From Adenanthera pavonina (Eukaryota > Streptophyta > Magnoliopsida > Fabales > Fabaceae): a stretch of 64,000 nt of DNA. Position 1 is the first letter of the stretch. Each line of letters opens with the position of its first letter. A model generated the notes under the pieces. The model made no database searches, was not told the DNA's origin, and worked only from the letters and a program-made list of their open reading frames with translations. The translations under genes were made by a program, and so were the position numbers. Location: the NCBI GenBank assembly GCA_026686845.1, contig JAIVEN010000002.1, forward strand, positions 29,300,001-29,364,000, given 5' to 3'. This document shows positions 9,975 through 19,252 of this stretch, one piece after another.

Positions 9975-12116
9975 ATGGCGAGAGTGAAAATTCCTGGAAC
10001 AGGACAAGCTGGGTCTAGGCCTAAGAGGACGGTCAAATCTCAATATGCTACAAAGGAAGGAGAGAAATCCAAGAGAAAAGCCGAACCCAGTAAAGCTACT
10101 CCTTCCAAACGTCAAAAATCCTCGTCCAAGTCAGAATCTCAGAAAGCTGGGGCCTCTTCTTCAAAATCTGCAGTTCCTTCGGCTGGTACTGCTGCTGTAG
10201 CTTCCTCTTCTTCTACTGAATCCGGAGAGTTTGAAATGACTACACTGCCACTATGGAACACTCCTGAGATTCAAGAAGAGTACACTACCAAGTTTTCCAA
10301 CAAAAAGGTAATCAAGCCTCACTGTGTAAATATGGAACAATTTCTGATATCCAACAACTTTGATGCTGCAATATGGTTGATAAAGTATAAAAATCTGTTG
10401 GAAATTGCTGAAAAATATGATGATGAGGTAGTAAAGACTTGGTATGCCTCTCTTAAGTATAACAGCAAGAAAAGAAAATGGGAGGTCACCTTGAGATCAA
10501 GGACCATTTGGCTTGATGATGAAACATTCAATGAGGTGTTGGAAATCCTAGGTCAAGATGGGCTAAAAGTTGACATTACATCCTCTGGGTATATGGATGA
10601 GGCTAGCACAGCTGATGAAGAAGGTGAGCCCTTCCTATTTTACAAGGAAAGCACTATCTTGGACACCTTATTCAGAAGAAGGGAGAATAGGCCCACAATA
10701 AATCTGTTGAAACCCACAGACCTCAGCGTACAAGTAAGGATCTTGCACTACATAGTGTCCAGGATCATATTCAACAAGGGTGGCAGCTTCAATTTGATAA
10801 CAAGGGTAGAGGCTCATGTGATGACTGCCATCATACGTGGAAAGCTGATCAATATGGGGCATATCATTCTCCAGCGTATGATAAAGGCAAGGGATCAGAG
10901 GAAAGATTCCACCCTTCCCTATGCAGCAATTATCTCAAGAATCCTACAGCATGCTAGGATTCAGCACATTGAAAAGGGGAAAGGGAAACTCACTGAGGCC
11001 TTCAAAGAAGAGGAATTGCAAAGGATGGGCATTGAAAGAGATGAAGGACATTGGGTTGGAAAGGGAACAGGAAAAACTGAAGATTTGTTCTTTATTGCTG
11101 ATGCTTCCCTCCAACAAGAAGGCACCTCTGAGGCTCCTGGCAGATCTGTACCTCAGCCTTCTCAGCCTATTCCATCTCCATCCAGGACCACTCACCCTCC
11201 TTCCACTCCCTCCTCTCGAACCAAGCCAACTAAGATCACTGAGATGTTTGACAATCTGTCAACACTCATTCTCAGCATTAAGGATGAGCAAAATGCCAAA
11301 TTTGCTCACCTACAAGATCAGATACATCAGTTGGCAGTAAATATGAAGGTGGTAGCTGATGCCTATGAAGAGATTAGAAATGCAATTCCTACCACTTCAG
11401 TTCCACCTCAGCTTGGTATCCCTGAGCCTTCTCTGTCTCCATCCCCTGTGCCTCCAAGTCCCTTCGAGATTGCTTCCTCTGACCATGATGTTAATGGTGC
11501 TGGTGCAATGAGAACACCAAGTCCTGGTCCACCCTTGGACTATGGATTAGAAGAAGAAGGTCTTCAAGAATCAAGCCCTCTTGAACTTATGCAAGAAGAT
11601 GCTCCGGGTTCAATTCTGTCTATACAAGAATCTGAGCAAGTTGAAAGACTGGTTGCAGCCATGAGCAATGAGGAAAGAAGCATTGTTCCTGTTATTGATT
11701 ATTTTGCCATTGCTCACAATGCCCTTCTACTAGCTCAAAGAAGAAGGCTTGAAGAAATGTTTCCTTCTCCTGCACCAGTCTCTCCTTCTCTTGCTGATTA
11801 TGGACTGTCAGAGGAACAGAGAGCTCGGCTAGCTCTTTCCAGGCAGGAAATGCAAGAGCTGCTTGTGGTCTCTGATGATTCTGATGAAGAGCCTTCAACT
11901 ACACCAGCTCAGCCAGAAATTCCTTTTGCTCCTGTCCCTCTTCGTGCTGTTCCTCTCACTCAGATACCTCCTCCAATGGACTTTGCTGGGCTTTCTGATG
12001 ATGCCAAAAAGGGGGAGAAGATAAAGCAAACTGGGACTAAGCAAGCTGGAAAATCTACTGAGTCATCTGGAAAAGGAAAGACATACAGCAAGAAGTCTAA
12101 GCCAAAGAAGAAGTGA
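9975..12116 (+). CDS. Third ORF of the copia element (env-position protein)
   Basis: 713 residues from an ATG in a good context (AAGAAATGGCG). It sits where Sireviruses carry their so-called env-like gene, but no signal peptide or membrane segment is visible. N-terminus (1-60) is Lys/Arg/Ser-rich with two basic clusters (KSKRK, SKRQK) resembling a bipartite nuclear signal. Residues about 100-340 form a compact helical region (VVKTWYASLKYN, VTLRSRTIWLDDETFNEVL) that resembles the domain called 'putative plant transposon protein' in plant elements; that match is from memory of the family style and is not tested. Then Pro/Ser-rich linkers, a likely coiled coil at about 420-470 (NLSTLILSIKDEQNAKFAHL), an acidic/Pro-rich part and a Lys-rich tail (YSKKSKPKKK). 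Function unknown. A truncated relative is at 61193-61398. Confidence 0.85.
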   Translation: MARVKIPGTGQAGSRPKRTVKSQYATKEGEKSKRKAEPSKATPSKRQKSSSKSESQKAGASSSKSAVPSAGTAAVASSSSTESGEFEMTTLPLWNTPEIQEEYTTKFSNKKVIKPHCVNMEQFLISNNFDAAIWLIKYKNLLEIAEKYDDEVVKTWYASLKYNSKKRKWEVTLRSRTIWLDDETFNEVLEILGQDGLKVDITSSGYMDEASTADEEGEPFLFYKESTILDTLFRRRENRPTINLLKPTDLSVQVRILHYIVSRIIFNKGGSFNLITRVEAHVMTAIIRGKLINMGHIILQRMIKARDQRKDSTLPYAAIISRILQHARIQHIEKGKGKLTEAFKEEELQRMGIERDEGHWVGKGTGKTEDLFFIADASLQQEGTSEAPGRSVPQPSQPIPSPSRTTHPPSTPSSRTKPTKITEMFDNLSTLILSIKDEQNAKFAHLQDQIHQLAVNMKVVADAYEEIRNAIPTTSVPPQLGIPEPSLSPSPVPPSPFEIASSDHDVNGAGAMRTPSPGPPLDYGLEEEGLQESSPLELMQEDAPGSILSIQESEQVERLVAAMSNEERSIVPVIDYFAIAHNALLLAQRRRLEEMFPSPAPVSPSLADYGLSEEQRARLALSRQEMQELLVVSDDSDEEPSTTPAQPEIPFAPVPLRAVPLTQIPPPMDFAGLSDDAKKGEKIKQTGTKQAGKSTESSGKGKTYSKKSKPKKK
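12006..12020 (+). other. Polypurine-tract-like sequence inside the third ORF
   Basis: AAAAAGGGGGAGAAG within the frame, encoding KKGEK. It copies the core of the true tract at 12462-12475. The same sequence is kept on the minus strand in the relative at about 61286-61300. Confidence 0.55.
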
Positions 12117-12201
12117 TGGGACTAAGCAAGCTGGAAAATCTACTGAGTCATCTAGAAAAGGAAAGACATACAGCAAGAAGTCTAAGCCAAAGAAGAAGTG
12201 A
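12032..12201 (+). repeat. 85-bp direct tandem duplication over the third-ORF stop
   Basis: 12032-12116 and 12117-12201 are the same 85 bp apart from one base (TCTGG against TCTAG). Each copy ends in AAGAAGTGA, so the last 27 codons and the stop are repeated after the real stop. The relative at 61193 shows only one copy, so the duplication probably arose in this element. Confidence 0.9.
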
Positions 12202-12461
12202 TTGTTTTTAGATCTTAGGCTGAATCTTCTTGTTGTATCTAGTTTTAAATTGTTTTATTGTTTGATGAACTGATTGAAATATGTATTGCAACAATTTGTA
12301 TTAAGTAAATTATGTTATTGGTTGCAATGATTTGGGCTTTGAATCTCTTCACTTAATCTGTTGAAAATGATATCTTATGAACTGTAATGCATATGTTGAG
12401 GGGGAGCTTGTGTAAGCAAACCCAAGTACTAATCCAGTTTGTGAGTTGTTTTGTCATCATC
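12202..12461 (+). other. 3' untranslated segment with an upstream polypurine tract
   Basis: No ORF. Holds a second purine tract GAGGGGGAGC at 12398-12407, about 70 bp before the LTR. The same pair is found on the minus strand at 60887-60900 and about 60952-60962 in the related element, so the spacing is conserved. Confidence 0.6.
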
Positions 12462-12475
12462 AAAAAGGGGGAGAA
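12462..12475 (+). other. Polypurine tract of the copia element
   Basis: AAAAAGGGGGAGAA directly before the 3' LTR start TGTTGG. This is the expected plus-strand DNA priming site and has the form typical of Sireviruses. Confidence 0.9.
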
Positions 12476-14200
12476 TGTTGGATTAAGAGTTTTGATGATT
12501 CCAAACCAACACTCAAGAGCTTGGATTGAAGATATCAAAGGAGATCAAAGCTGTTTCAAGTGAAGATTTGCTGAGTATTTGCTATTAGATCTTTGGTAGG
12601 ATCTTTGGTTTTTGTTTAGATTGGGTAAAGATTTTGATTTGAGAAAAAGACGTTTTCAAACCTTGATTTGAAGTTAAATCTTTACTTATTTGAAAAATAC
12701 TCACAAACAGACGAAGTTTGAAAGTTTAACTGAACTGTCAAGTTGGAAATTCGAATTTGGCCCTTAGACATTCGAATTTCGAGCTAAAACTGAATAAGTC
12801 TGAAGAGGTGTCTCTCTGTCAGACGAATTTTGGTCTTTCAAAATTCGAATTTCAATCAAGTCTGAAAGAAGCCTTTTTGTGACAGACGAACTTCACAGTC
12901 TCAAAATTCGAATTTCAGACAAAATGTCATTTATGAAAACTAAGGAAATTCGTCTGAAGCTTTGCTAAAGTTCATCTGAAATTAAGAAGAAACTAAGTTT
13001 GAAAATGCTCTCTGACAGACGAACTTTAACTTAGCAAAATTCGAATTTTCACCTGAGTCAAAAAAGGGGTTACTTTGTGACATTCGAATTTCACTCTTTC
13101 AAAATTCGAATTTCAGACAAAACAAAACTTGAGAAAATATAGGAAATTCGTCTGAATGCTTGATAAAGTTCATCTGAGATCAAGAGTGATTTCAGTCTCA
13201 AAACTGTTCTCTGACAGACGAATTTCACTCTGTCAAAATTCAAATTTCGAAGAAAGTGAACTACTGTGCCTCTTTAAATGTTCAGTGGACAGACGAATTT
13301 TGGGCATCCAAAATTCGAATTTCGAGGGCACTGTAGCAAATTGAAAACACTGTTCACACTTAACAGAAAATCTTTCTTCTTGAAAATTCGTATGTCACAT
13401 TGTGGAAAGATTTTATGAGTTTCGAAATTCGAATTTCACTCTATGGACAGACGAACTTCGCATTTTTACGTTGGAAGCTTTAACCTTCGGTTCCCTCGAA
13501 ATTCGTCTGTTGGCCAACCGAAATTCGAATTTCAGTATGTCAGAAACATTAAATGCGGTTGGTAAACGGATAGTTTTTTCAGAGTAACCGTTGGATAACT
13601 TCCCCAACGGATAGATTTAGTTTCTAACGGATATTTGAGATCAAAATCTATAAATATAACATTATTTGAAGTTGTGGGTAACAAAAATCAAACTTGTATA
13701 TACTGAATTTCTGCTGAATCTTCATCTCAAAAGCTTTTACCCTTCCAACCTCATTATTTGTACTTAAACCTTCATATCCACTCTATTCAAGAGAGTTATT
13801 CATTTGTAAACAATCTACTCTTCATCTGGAAGATAGAATTACTTGTGAGGGGTATTCACAAGGGGATTGGGAAGCACATAGAGAAAGTGCTTAGAGAGTT
13901 TGAGAGAGCTCAGAACAGAGCATACTCGTGTACTGTGGCTTTAGCAAGAAGCCCGTTGAAATTCTTGCTGGATAGTGGATAAATCTCAAGAGGTGTCTTG
14001 AGGACTGGATGTAGGTCAAGTGGATAGACCGAACCAGGATAAATCACTGAGTTTTCTTCTTCTTATCTCTACTTTTCAGCTTGCTCTGTTTCACACGTTA
14101 TTTTCATTATACTGTGATATCTTCACTTGCTTCACTTTGTGCAGAAAAATTTCAATCTTCCCAATTCACCCCCCCTCTTGGGAAGTCAGCCTTGCTAACA
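12476..14200 (+). repeat. Copia 3' LTR
   Basis: 1,725 bp, TGTTGGATTA to CTTGCTAACA, followed by the GAAAC duplication. A perfect hairpin with a 10-bp stem (CGAATTTTGG / CCAAAATTCG) and 4-nt loop is at 13294-13317. It keeps more intact TTCGAA palindromes than the 5' LTR. Two short ORFs in both strands around 13400-13600 are products of the repeated motifs and are not genes. Confidence 0.95.
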
Positions 14201-14205
14201 GAAAC

Positions 14206-14342
14206 TAGATGGTTTATCACTAAAGTAGTATAATTTAATGTTACAAATAATAAAAGCTTAATTCTCGTATGTCTTAATAATCACATATACTATAAAAACA
14301 AATTTTGTCTAGAGCAAATGCCATGGTATATAGAGATATATA
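14206..14342 (-). other. Array unit 1 flank, resumed after the copia element
   Basis: Continues the flank broken at 2255: GTATAATTTAATGTTACAAATAATAAAAGC parallels the unit 2 and 3 sequence at about 17455-17490 and 20410-20440. No gene. Confidence 0.5.
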
Positions 14343-14905
14343 AAAAATTAGGGTTAGGGTTGGGCTTAACCCTGCCCGTTGCCCAACCCAATAAATACTA
14401 GGACCAAGTATTAGGCCGGTCTGATACTAAGTTTTTTTTTTAATTAAAAAATAAAAAATAACTTTATTTAATAACAAAAAATGTACTTATTTATATCAAA
14501 AAATAGATTTTCTTAAAAAATAATGTTAAAAAAATATTTTTAAAAAGTTATGAATACTTAACCATTATACATTATTTTTACATAATATTAAGTTAAAAAA
14601 TAAATTCAAAATTTAAAAATATTGAAACATTAAAATCTTAAAAAGTTTTTATAATATTTATATAGTAAATATATTATATTAGATATATAAAAAATAAAAA
14701 TTTTAAAAAATCAATTAATATATATATAATAATTGCAAAGAAACAAAAAATAAAAAGAAATATATATAGGTCGAGTCGGGCAGGGCCAACAACACTTAGA
14801 CCCGACCCGACCCGACCTGACCCGAAAATTGATCCAACTTGATTGGCTTGATGTGGATGAGTTGGACTAAGCCAACCGGACCTCGAGTATTATTGTTCAA
14901 TCCTA
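14343..14905. mobile_element. Probable non-autonomous insertion with GC-rich ends and AT core
   Basis: Absent from array units 2 and 3 at the equivalent place. The left end is rich in GGGTTGGGCTTAACCC-type sequence and the right end in repeated CCCGA (five or so units around 14802-14825) followed by GCCAACCGG. The core (14430-14760) is nearly pure A/T. The ends are weakly inverted (GGGTTGGGCTTA against GGTTGGCTTAG). Boundaries and class are uncertain and no target duplication was identified. Confidence 0.35.
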
Positions 14906-15238
14906 TAAACATGACCATGCATTATAACAATTATAGAAATTTTATAATATCAAACTTTCAACTACAACTATAAAAGAAACTTATAATATCAAGTAATCGT
15001 AAACTTCTTTTTACAATTAGAGGCGACAAAGAAACAAATCAAAATAATGTTCCTATAGTAGCCACAATTTAAAACTAAAATCTAAAAGCCAATCAAAACT
15101 CAGAACAAATATGATGCTCTTATCATATAACCGTTCTTCCCTCCAAAAATTGAATTTGTTTAACCCGAAAAAATAAAGATTGCTAAATATTAGCATCCCA
15201 TTAAACTCAATAAAAGAATCAATCAAACCATTTTGCTT
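14906..15238 (-). other. 3' flank of La-motif gene copy 1
   Basis: Non-coding. Matches the 3' flank of copies 2 and 3, including the ATAATATCAAG, TTTTTACAAT and TTTAACCCGAAAAAATAAAGATTG blocks. On the minus strand this is probably the 3' UTR. In copy 2 the matching place (about 17829-17912) has a GTATGT donor-like and a TTTTTTCAG acceptor-like sequence, so a 3'-UTR intron is possible. Confidence 0.45.
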
Positions 15239-15781
15239 TTAGAAAAAAAAAATCATACTTTGAGTTTGAGTTGTGTTCTTGAGGGAGATACTCTTGACTT
15301 GTTCTATCAATTTTGTATTTTCTGCTGCCTCTGTATATTTATCGATAGGAATCTGATAATCAGGAGGAAGGATCCATTCCTTCCAATTATATCGTCTTCT
15401 TATCTTGTAACCCCTTACGTGCACACTGGAAGAAGAAGAAGCAAGTGCTTCTAATATATGATATATATTCAAAGTCAGTTCTTTGATTTTGTTGAAGTTG
15501 GCAATTACTGAAACGTCAACCCAGCCATATCTGTCCATCTTCTTCCTCAAGTACACATCTTTCACCAGATTTACTTTGCTGAAATAATACTCAATCTGCT
15601 TCACGATCGTAGGGTACAGCTCAGGATCTTCCGGTGGTAATGGCCTTCGAGGCACTCGATAAGTAGTGAAAATTAATGGTGATCGAAGAACTTGAGGCCT
15701 AAAATAAGGAGGAATGGAATTTAGATGAAGAGGTTGAGGTGTTAGAGAAGGAGTGGCTGATCCATAAGTGGTCACATCCAT
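15239..15781 (-). CDS. Short LARP1-like La-motif protein, copy 1
   Basis: 180 residues on the minus strand. The start at 15781 (MDVTTYG) is chosen because copies 2 and 3 begin MDVAHNG; the frame stays open 42 codons further upstream but that part aligns with the promoter region of the other copies. A Pro-rich N-terminus (about 57 residues, shorter than in copies 2 and 3) leads to a La motif at about 58-118 (QIEYYFSKVNLVKDVYLRKK, then DRYGWVDVSVIANFNKIKEL), followed by the KIRRRYNWKEWILP block seen in plant LARP1 proteins after the La motif. LARP1 proteins bind mRNA; the La motif is the RNA-binding fold. No DM15 or RRM region is present and the gene has no intron in its coding part. Expression is unproven. 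Confidence 0.75.
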   Translation of the reverse strand: MDVTTYGSATPSLTPQPLHLNSIPPYFRPQVLRSPLIFTTYRVPRRPLPPEDPELYPTIVKQIEYYFSKVNLVKDVYLRKKMDRYGWVDVSVIANFNKIKELTLNIYHILEALASSSSSVHVRGYKIRRRYNWKEWILPPDYQIPIDKYTEAAENTKLIEQVKSISLKNTTQTQSMIFFF

Positions 15782-15904
15782 TTTGTAGAACACGTAATGG
15801 GACGATGAAAAGAAATAGAGAAAAGTGTTAGCGAAGATTAGATATAAAGAGAGAGAATGAATATGTGCAAAATGAGAACTATGAGAAGCTATTACTCGCC
15901 ATCT

Positions 15905-15912
15905 CATTAAAT
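15905..15912 (-). promoter_or_regulatory. TATA-like box of La-motif copy 1
   Basis: Minus-strand TATTTAAT, about 125 bp upstream of the chosen ATG. The CTATTTAAAG-type element occurs at the matching place in copies 2 and 3 and in two pseudogene fragments (44764-44773 and about 59239-59247). Confidence 0.45.
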
Positions 15913-16824
15913 AGAGCTTGATGGGATAGTAATTTTTCGAAATGATCAGATAGAGGATTTATGTTATCCGTTAATTTAAATTAACTTAAATTTAATATGT
16001 ATCTAACCGGTGTATTTTATAAATATTTATTGAAAAGAATTTTCTTACATTTATTTGTGAATTAGTATTATTATTGTAAGTCATTGTATAATTTTAATCG
16101 ATAACTTGTTTTCCTTAGAAAACATTTTAACATCTTAGTTTTATAATCCAAATAAACAAATATTAAGTATAGCACCGCAAATTTAGGTAGGATATAAATT
16201 TGCATATATAGAATTGTAGTTTGATATAAAATTTTGTTAATCATATCCTTTTATTCAACATTAATCAAGGCATGTGAAAATAAATAACCTTATTTCTTGG
16301 AATTTTTTACTTTCTTCATATGCTAAAATGTCCTACTTAATGATCTACCCTTACAAGCACAATTTTCACCTATGTTGATCATGCCCTTTTGAATGAGTTT
16401 GAATTTTACAAATAGTTATTATTAGCCAAAAATATTTTTTTATTTTTTTTTAATTTTATACCAAAAAAAAATGTAATGTAACCCAATTGAAAATATCCAA
16501 ATGAGTTTTAAAATATTTTCAACATGCCTTTTCACTTTTTAGTAGTAGGGAAAATGCTCCCCCCCCCCCCCCTCCCTCCCCTTCTTCTTTTAATGATATC
16601 AACCCTAGAAAACAGACCCAAAAGTTAAATCTTCAAAGGCTCTATCATGAGAGCTAGAGTTATTGGCTCCTTCTCCTTTCTTGACTATTGAAACCTAAAA
16701 GATTAGATTAAAAATATTTTATAACTCACTCAAAAATAACTCGTTTCAAGGTATCTTACACTATATTTCCAAGTGATTCAAAACATTTCTAACCTACTTT
16801 CCAGCTTTTCAATTGTAAAACAAA
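15913..16824. other. Intergenic AT-rich stretch between array units 1 and 2
   Basis: No ORF or recognisable element. Contains a 14-nt C run ending at about 16572 followed by CCTCCCTCCCC, and several A/T homopolymers. The left part (15913-16100) shares the AATTTAAATT and TATATCTAAC-type blocks with the upstream flanks of copies 2 and 3. Confidence 0.5.
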
Positions 16825-17121
16825 TACTCCTCCCTCTCTCCCTTTATTTAGCCAAACCCCATATCCAGCAATCCTCATACATAGTTTTCCCATTTAAGAG
16901 ACTATCTATCAATCAGTTGAATCGTTAAGAGAATTTATCACAAAATTTTAAAGCATGCAGACTGAATCGAAAGTATATATCAGAGTAAATTTAGGTGCTA
17001 AAAAATTAATTTTTCAAAAATTTATATAAAAAGAAAGTAATTTTCTTAATGATCTATTTCAGCTCTTTTTCATAATAAATTATAAATATTTAGGGTGTGA
17101 AAATTAGTAAGAAAGACTATG

Positions 17122-17367
17122 GCCTCATTTGGTTACTTACAAGGAGATTGATCGATATATAGTGGAAAGTAATGTAGTACAATAATTATTTTCTAATTTT
17201 GTTTGACAGACCATGTAAATTAATTTATTTTTTATTTTTAAATTAAACAACATTAAGATACAAAGCACTAAAATAACTGCTTACGAAGAAGGGCCTTAAA
17301 TAAAAATGTAATGTACTGTAAAGTTTTTACATTAGATTACCTCCTGATACATGCAACCAAACGTGTT
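17122..17367. mobile_element. Tourist-like MITE in unit 2
   Basis: 246 bp with inverted ends GGCCTCATTTGGTTAC and, on the other side, the complement of GTTTGGTTGCATG. This pattern is typical of PIF/Harbinger-derived MITEs. An identical-position copy is in unit 3, so the insertion predates the duplication. A clear 3-bp duplication was not found. Confidence 0.5.
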
Positions 17368-17928
17368 ATAAATTAAAAAAAATTATTCTATATGAATATA
17401 ATTTTAAATATTTAAATTTCAAAAGTAGATTTAAATTATGTCAATTTTGTAAAGATGGAATGTATAATTTAATGTTTATTAATCACGTATACTATTAGAG
17501 CCAAAAAAAAATAATCACATATACTATCAACTTAAATTTTAAATTAAGCAAACTCAGAAAACGCCTTGAGATATGGAGATTTATACTCTATGATCTTATA
17601 TAATCCCCTTTAGGTACAAATGATATAAAACAAATCTTATAACATCAAGATAATCTCAAGATTGTTTTTACAATGGGATGACCAAAAAGAAATCTCTCAT
17701 ATATATTCATACCTACAATTTAACATCGCCATCTGCAACAATCAAGACTTACAATAACTAATAACAAATACGGTCCTAGCTATTATATACTTATAATTTC
17801 CTCCGAGAACTGAATTCCTTTAACCTGAAAAAAGATTGGTAAATATTAGTATACTATTAATTAAACTCAATAAGAGAATCTATCAAACTGTAAACAGAGC
17901 TTCATACATACTTTGGTGATCTTGTAAA

Positions 17929-18549
17929 TTAAGAAGGTTGAACATGATCATCTTGTTGGCTCTGAGTTGTGTTCTTCAGGGAGAAACTCCTAACTTCTTC
18001 TGTCAACTCCGTAACATCATTCATATTATGAGAAGGAAGGATCCATTCCTTCCAATTATATCGTCTTCTCATCTTGTAACCCCTTATCTGGACAGTGGAA
18101 GAAGAAACAAGTGCTTCTAATATATGATATATATTCCAAGTCAGTTCTTTGATCTTGTTGAAGTTGGCGATTACTGAGACATCAACCCAGCCATATCTGT
18201 CCATCTTCTTCCTCAAGTACACATCTTTCACCAGATTTTCTTTGCTGAAATAATACTCTATCTGCTTCACGATCTTGGGGTACAACTCTGGATCTTCTGG
18301 CGGTAATGGTCTCTGAGGCACCCAAGAAGTAGTAAAAATTAACGGCGATTGAAGAACTTGAGGCCGGGAATGATATGGTAAAACAAAATTTGGATGAACA
18401 GGTTGAGGAGTTGGAAGAGAAGGAACAAAAGTTTCTATATGAGGGAATGATCCATAATAACTGGGTGGCTCATGAATATATGGATGATTTGTGAATGGAG
18501 AACTATGAACATATGATATTGTACTCGAACCATTATGAGCAACATCCAT
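17929..18549 (-). CDS. Short LARP1-like La-motif protein, copy 2
   Basis: 206 residues. The ATG at 18549 (MDVAHNGSS) is preferred; the open frame reaches 5 codons further to a TTG. N-terminal 85 residues are Pro/Ser/Tyr/His-rich and unstructured-looking. The La motif spans about 86-150 (DPELYPKIVKQIEYYFSKEN, then LVKDVYLRKKMDRYGWVDVS and ANFNKIKELTWNIYHILEAL). It ends with the RGYKMRRRYNWKEWILP block and a polar tail. LARP1-type La motifs bind RNA. The protein lacks the DM15 repeats that let LARP1 bind the mRNA cap, so if made it would be an RNA-binding module only. About 93% identical to copy 3, with nearly all differences in the C-terminal half. Confidence 0.78.
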   Translation of the reverse strand: MDVAHNGSSTISYVHSSPFTNHPYIHEPPSYYGSFPHIETFVPSLPTPQPVHPNFVLPYHSRPQVLQSPLIFTTSWVPQRPLPPEDPELYPKIVKQIEYYFSKENLVKDVYLRKKMDRYGWVDVSVIANFNKIKELTWNIYHILEALVSSSTVQIRGYKMRRRYNWKEWILPSHNMNDVTELTEEVRSFSLKNTTQSQQDDHVQPS

Positions 18550-18700
18550 ATTTTGATCTGGCAACGATAGTACGAAAGAGAATGAGATAATGAAATTCAG
18601 CGGGAGAACTTATCACGAAGAGTACGTATATATGAAGAGAAAGAATATGTGTACGAAGTTAGAATTTTCGAGAACTACAGCTACACGTACGTAACCATCG

Positions 18701-18710
18701 CTTTAAATAG
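18701..18710 (-). promoter_or_regulatory. TATA-like box of La-motif copy 2
   Basis: Minus-strand CTATTTAAAG about 155 bp upstream of the ATG. The region between (18550-18700) holds ACGTACGT and is nearly identical in copy 3. Confidence 0.5.
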
Positions 18711-19252
18711 AACTTACGAATGGGATAGTAAATTTTTAAAGATTTGAATTAATTTAAATTTGATGTATATCTTATCAATATAGTTTATTAATTTTGTTTG
18801 AGATAAAATTATATATATAATGGTTATCTTTAGTTCTTTGTTATTTTAAGTCATGATATATATATTAGTGATATATTGTTTTTAGCCAGGAGAGATGGAA
18901 TGATATAGATATTAGTTATTTGAATTTTTTAAACAATTTATTTATTTTAGATTTCAATTTCATGTTTTCATTTTATTTTATTCTAATTTAACTCCTTAAC
19001 ATTAAAAAATATTAAAATATTTCATTTTTTTAATTGTCAAAACAAAATGCTTGATAGAACAATCCCATGTCATTCTATAACGACTTATTTCTAGTAACTT
19101 TTTTGCTAAATAATTTGGTATCGTCTTAGAAAGAAAGAAAATTTAGAATGGTTTTTCTAATTTAAAAGGTGAGATTTTAACAAAAAAAATTAATTAAGGG
19201 ATGAAAGTGAAACATAAGGTCTAGTTTGTTGCAAAATAGAATGACCATATTT

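Larger units (their letters stand above)
2256..14200 (+). mobile_element. Complete Ty1/copia retrotransposon, Sirevirus-like
   Basis: An 11,945-bp element flanked by an exact 5-bp target duplication, GAAAC at 2251-2255 and 14201-14205. Order: 5' LTR, iMet-tRNA primer-binding site, gag, pol (protease, integrase, reverse transcriptase, RNase H), a long extra ORF, polypurine tracts, 3' LTR. Integrase before reverse transcriptase defines Ty1/copia. The roughly 600-residue Gag with two CCHC knuckles, the ORF after pol, the repeated polypurine tracts and the palindrome-rich LTRs are features known from the Sirevirus lineage. All three ORFs are open and the LTRs differ at only about 15 positions by eye in 1,725, so insertion was recent. 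It lies in the flank of a La-motif gene unit. Confidence 0.95.
16825..19252 (-). repeat. Tandem array unit 2 (about 2.4 kb)
   Basis: Aligns end to end with unit 3 at 19804-22195: the CAAATACTC start, the ATCTATCAATCA block, a Tourist-like MITE, the 3' flank, the gene, the promoter and a long upstream flank ending near AACATAAGGTC. Shared MITE and shared flanks show duplication of a whole block, not just of the coding part. Confidence 0.8.

Noticed and set aside
10921..11340. 139-codon plus-strand ORF inside the third copia ORF
   Set aside because: A shadow frame of the 9975-12116 coding sequence.
14345..14362. TTAGGGTTAGGGTTGGG, telomere-like repeat
   Set aside because: Only about two units, inside a GC-rich insert end; too short to count as an interstitial telomere array.
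16559..16572. Poly-C run as a possible functional site
   Set aside because: A simple homopolymer in intergenic AT-rich DNA with no conserved context in units 2 and 3.
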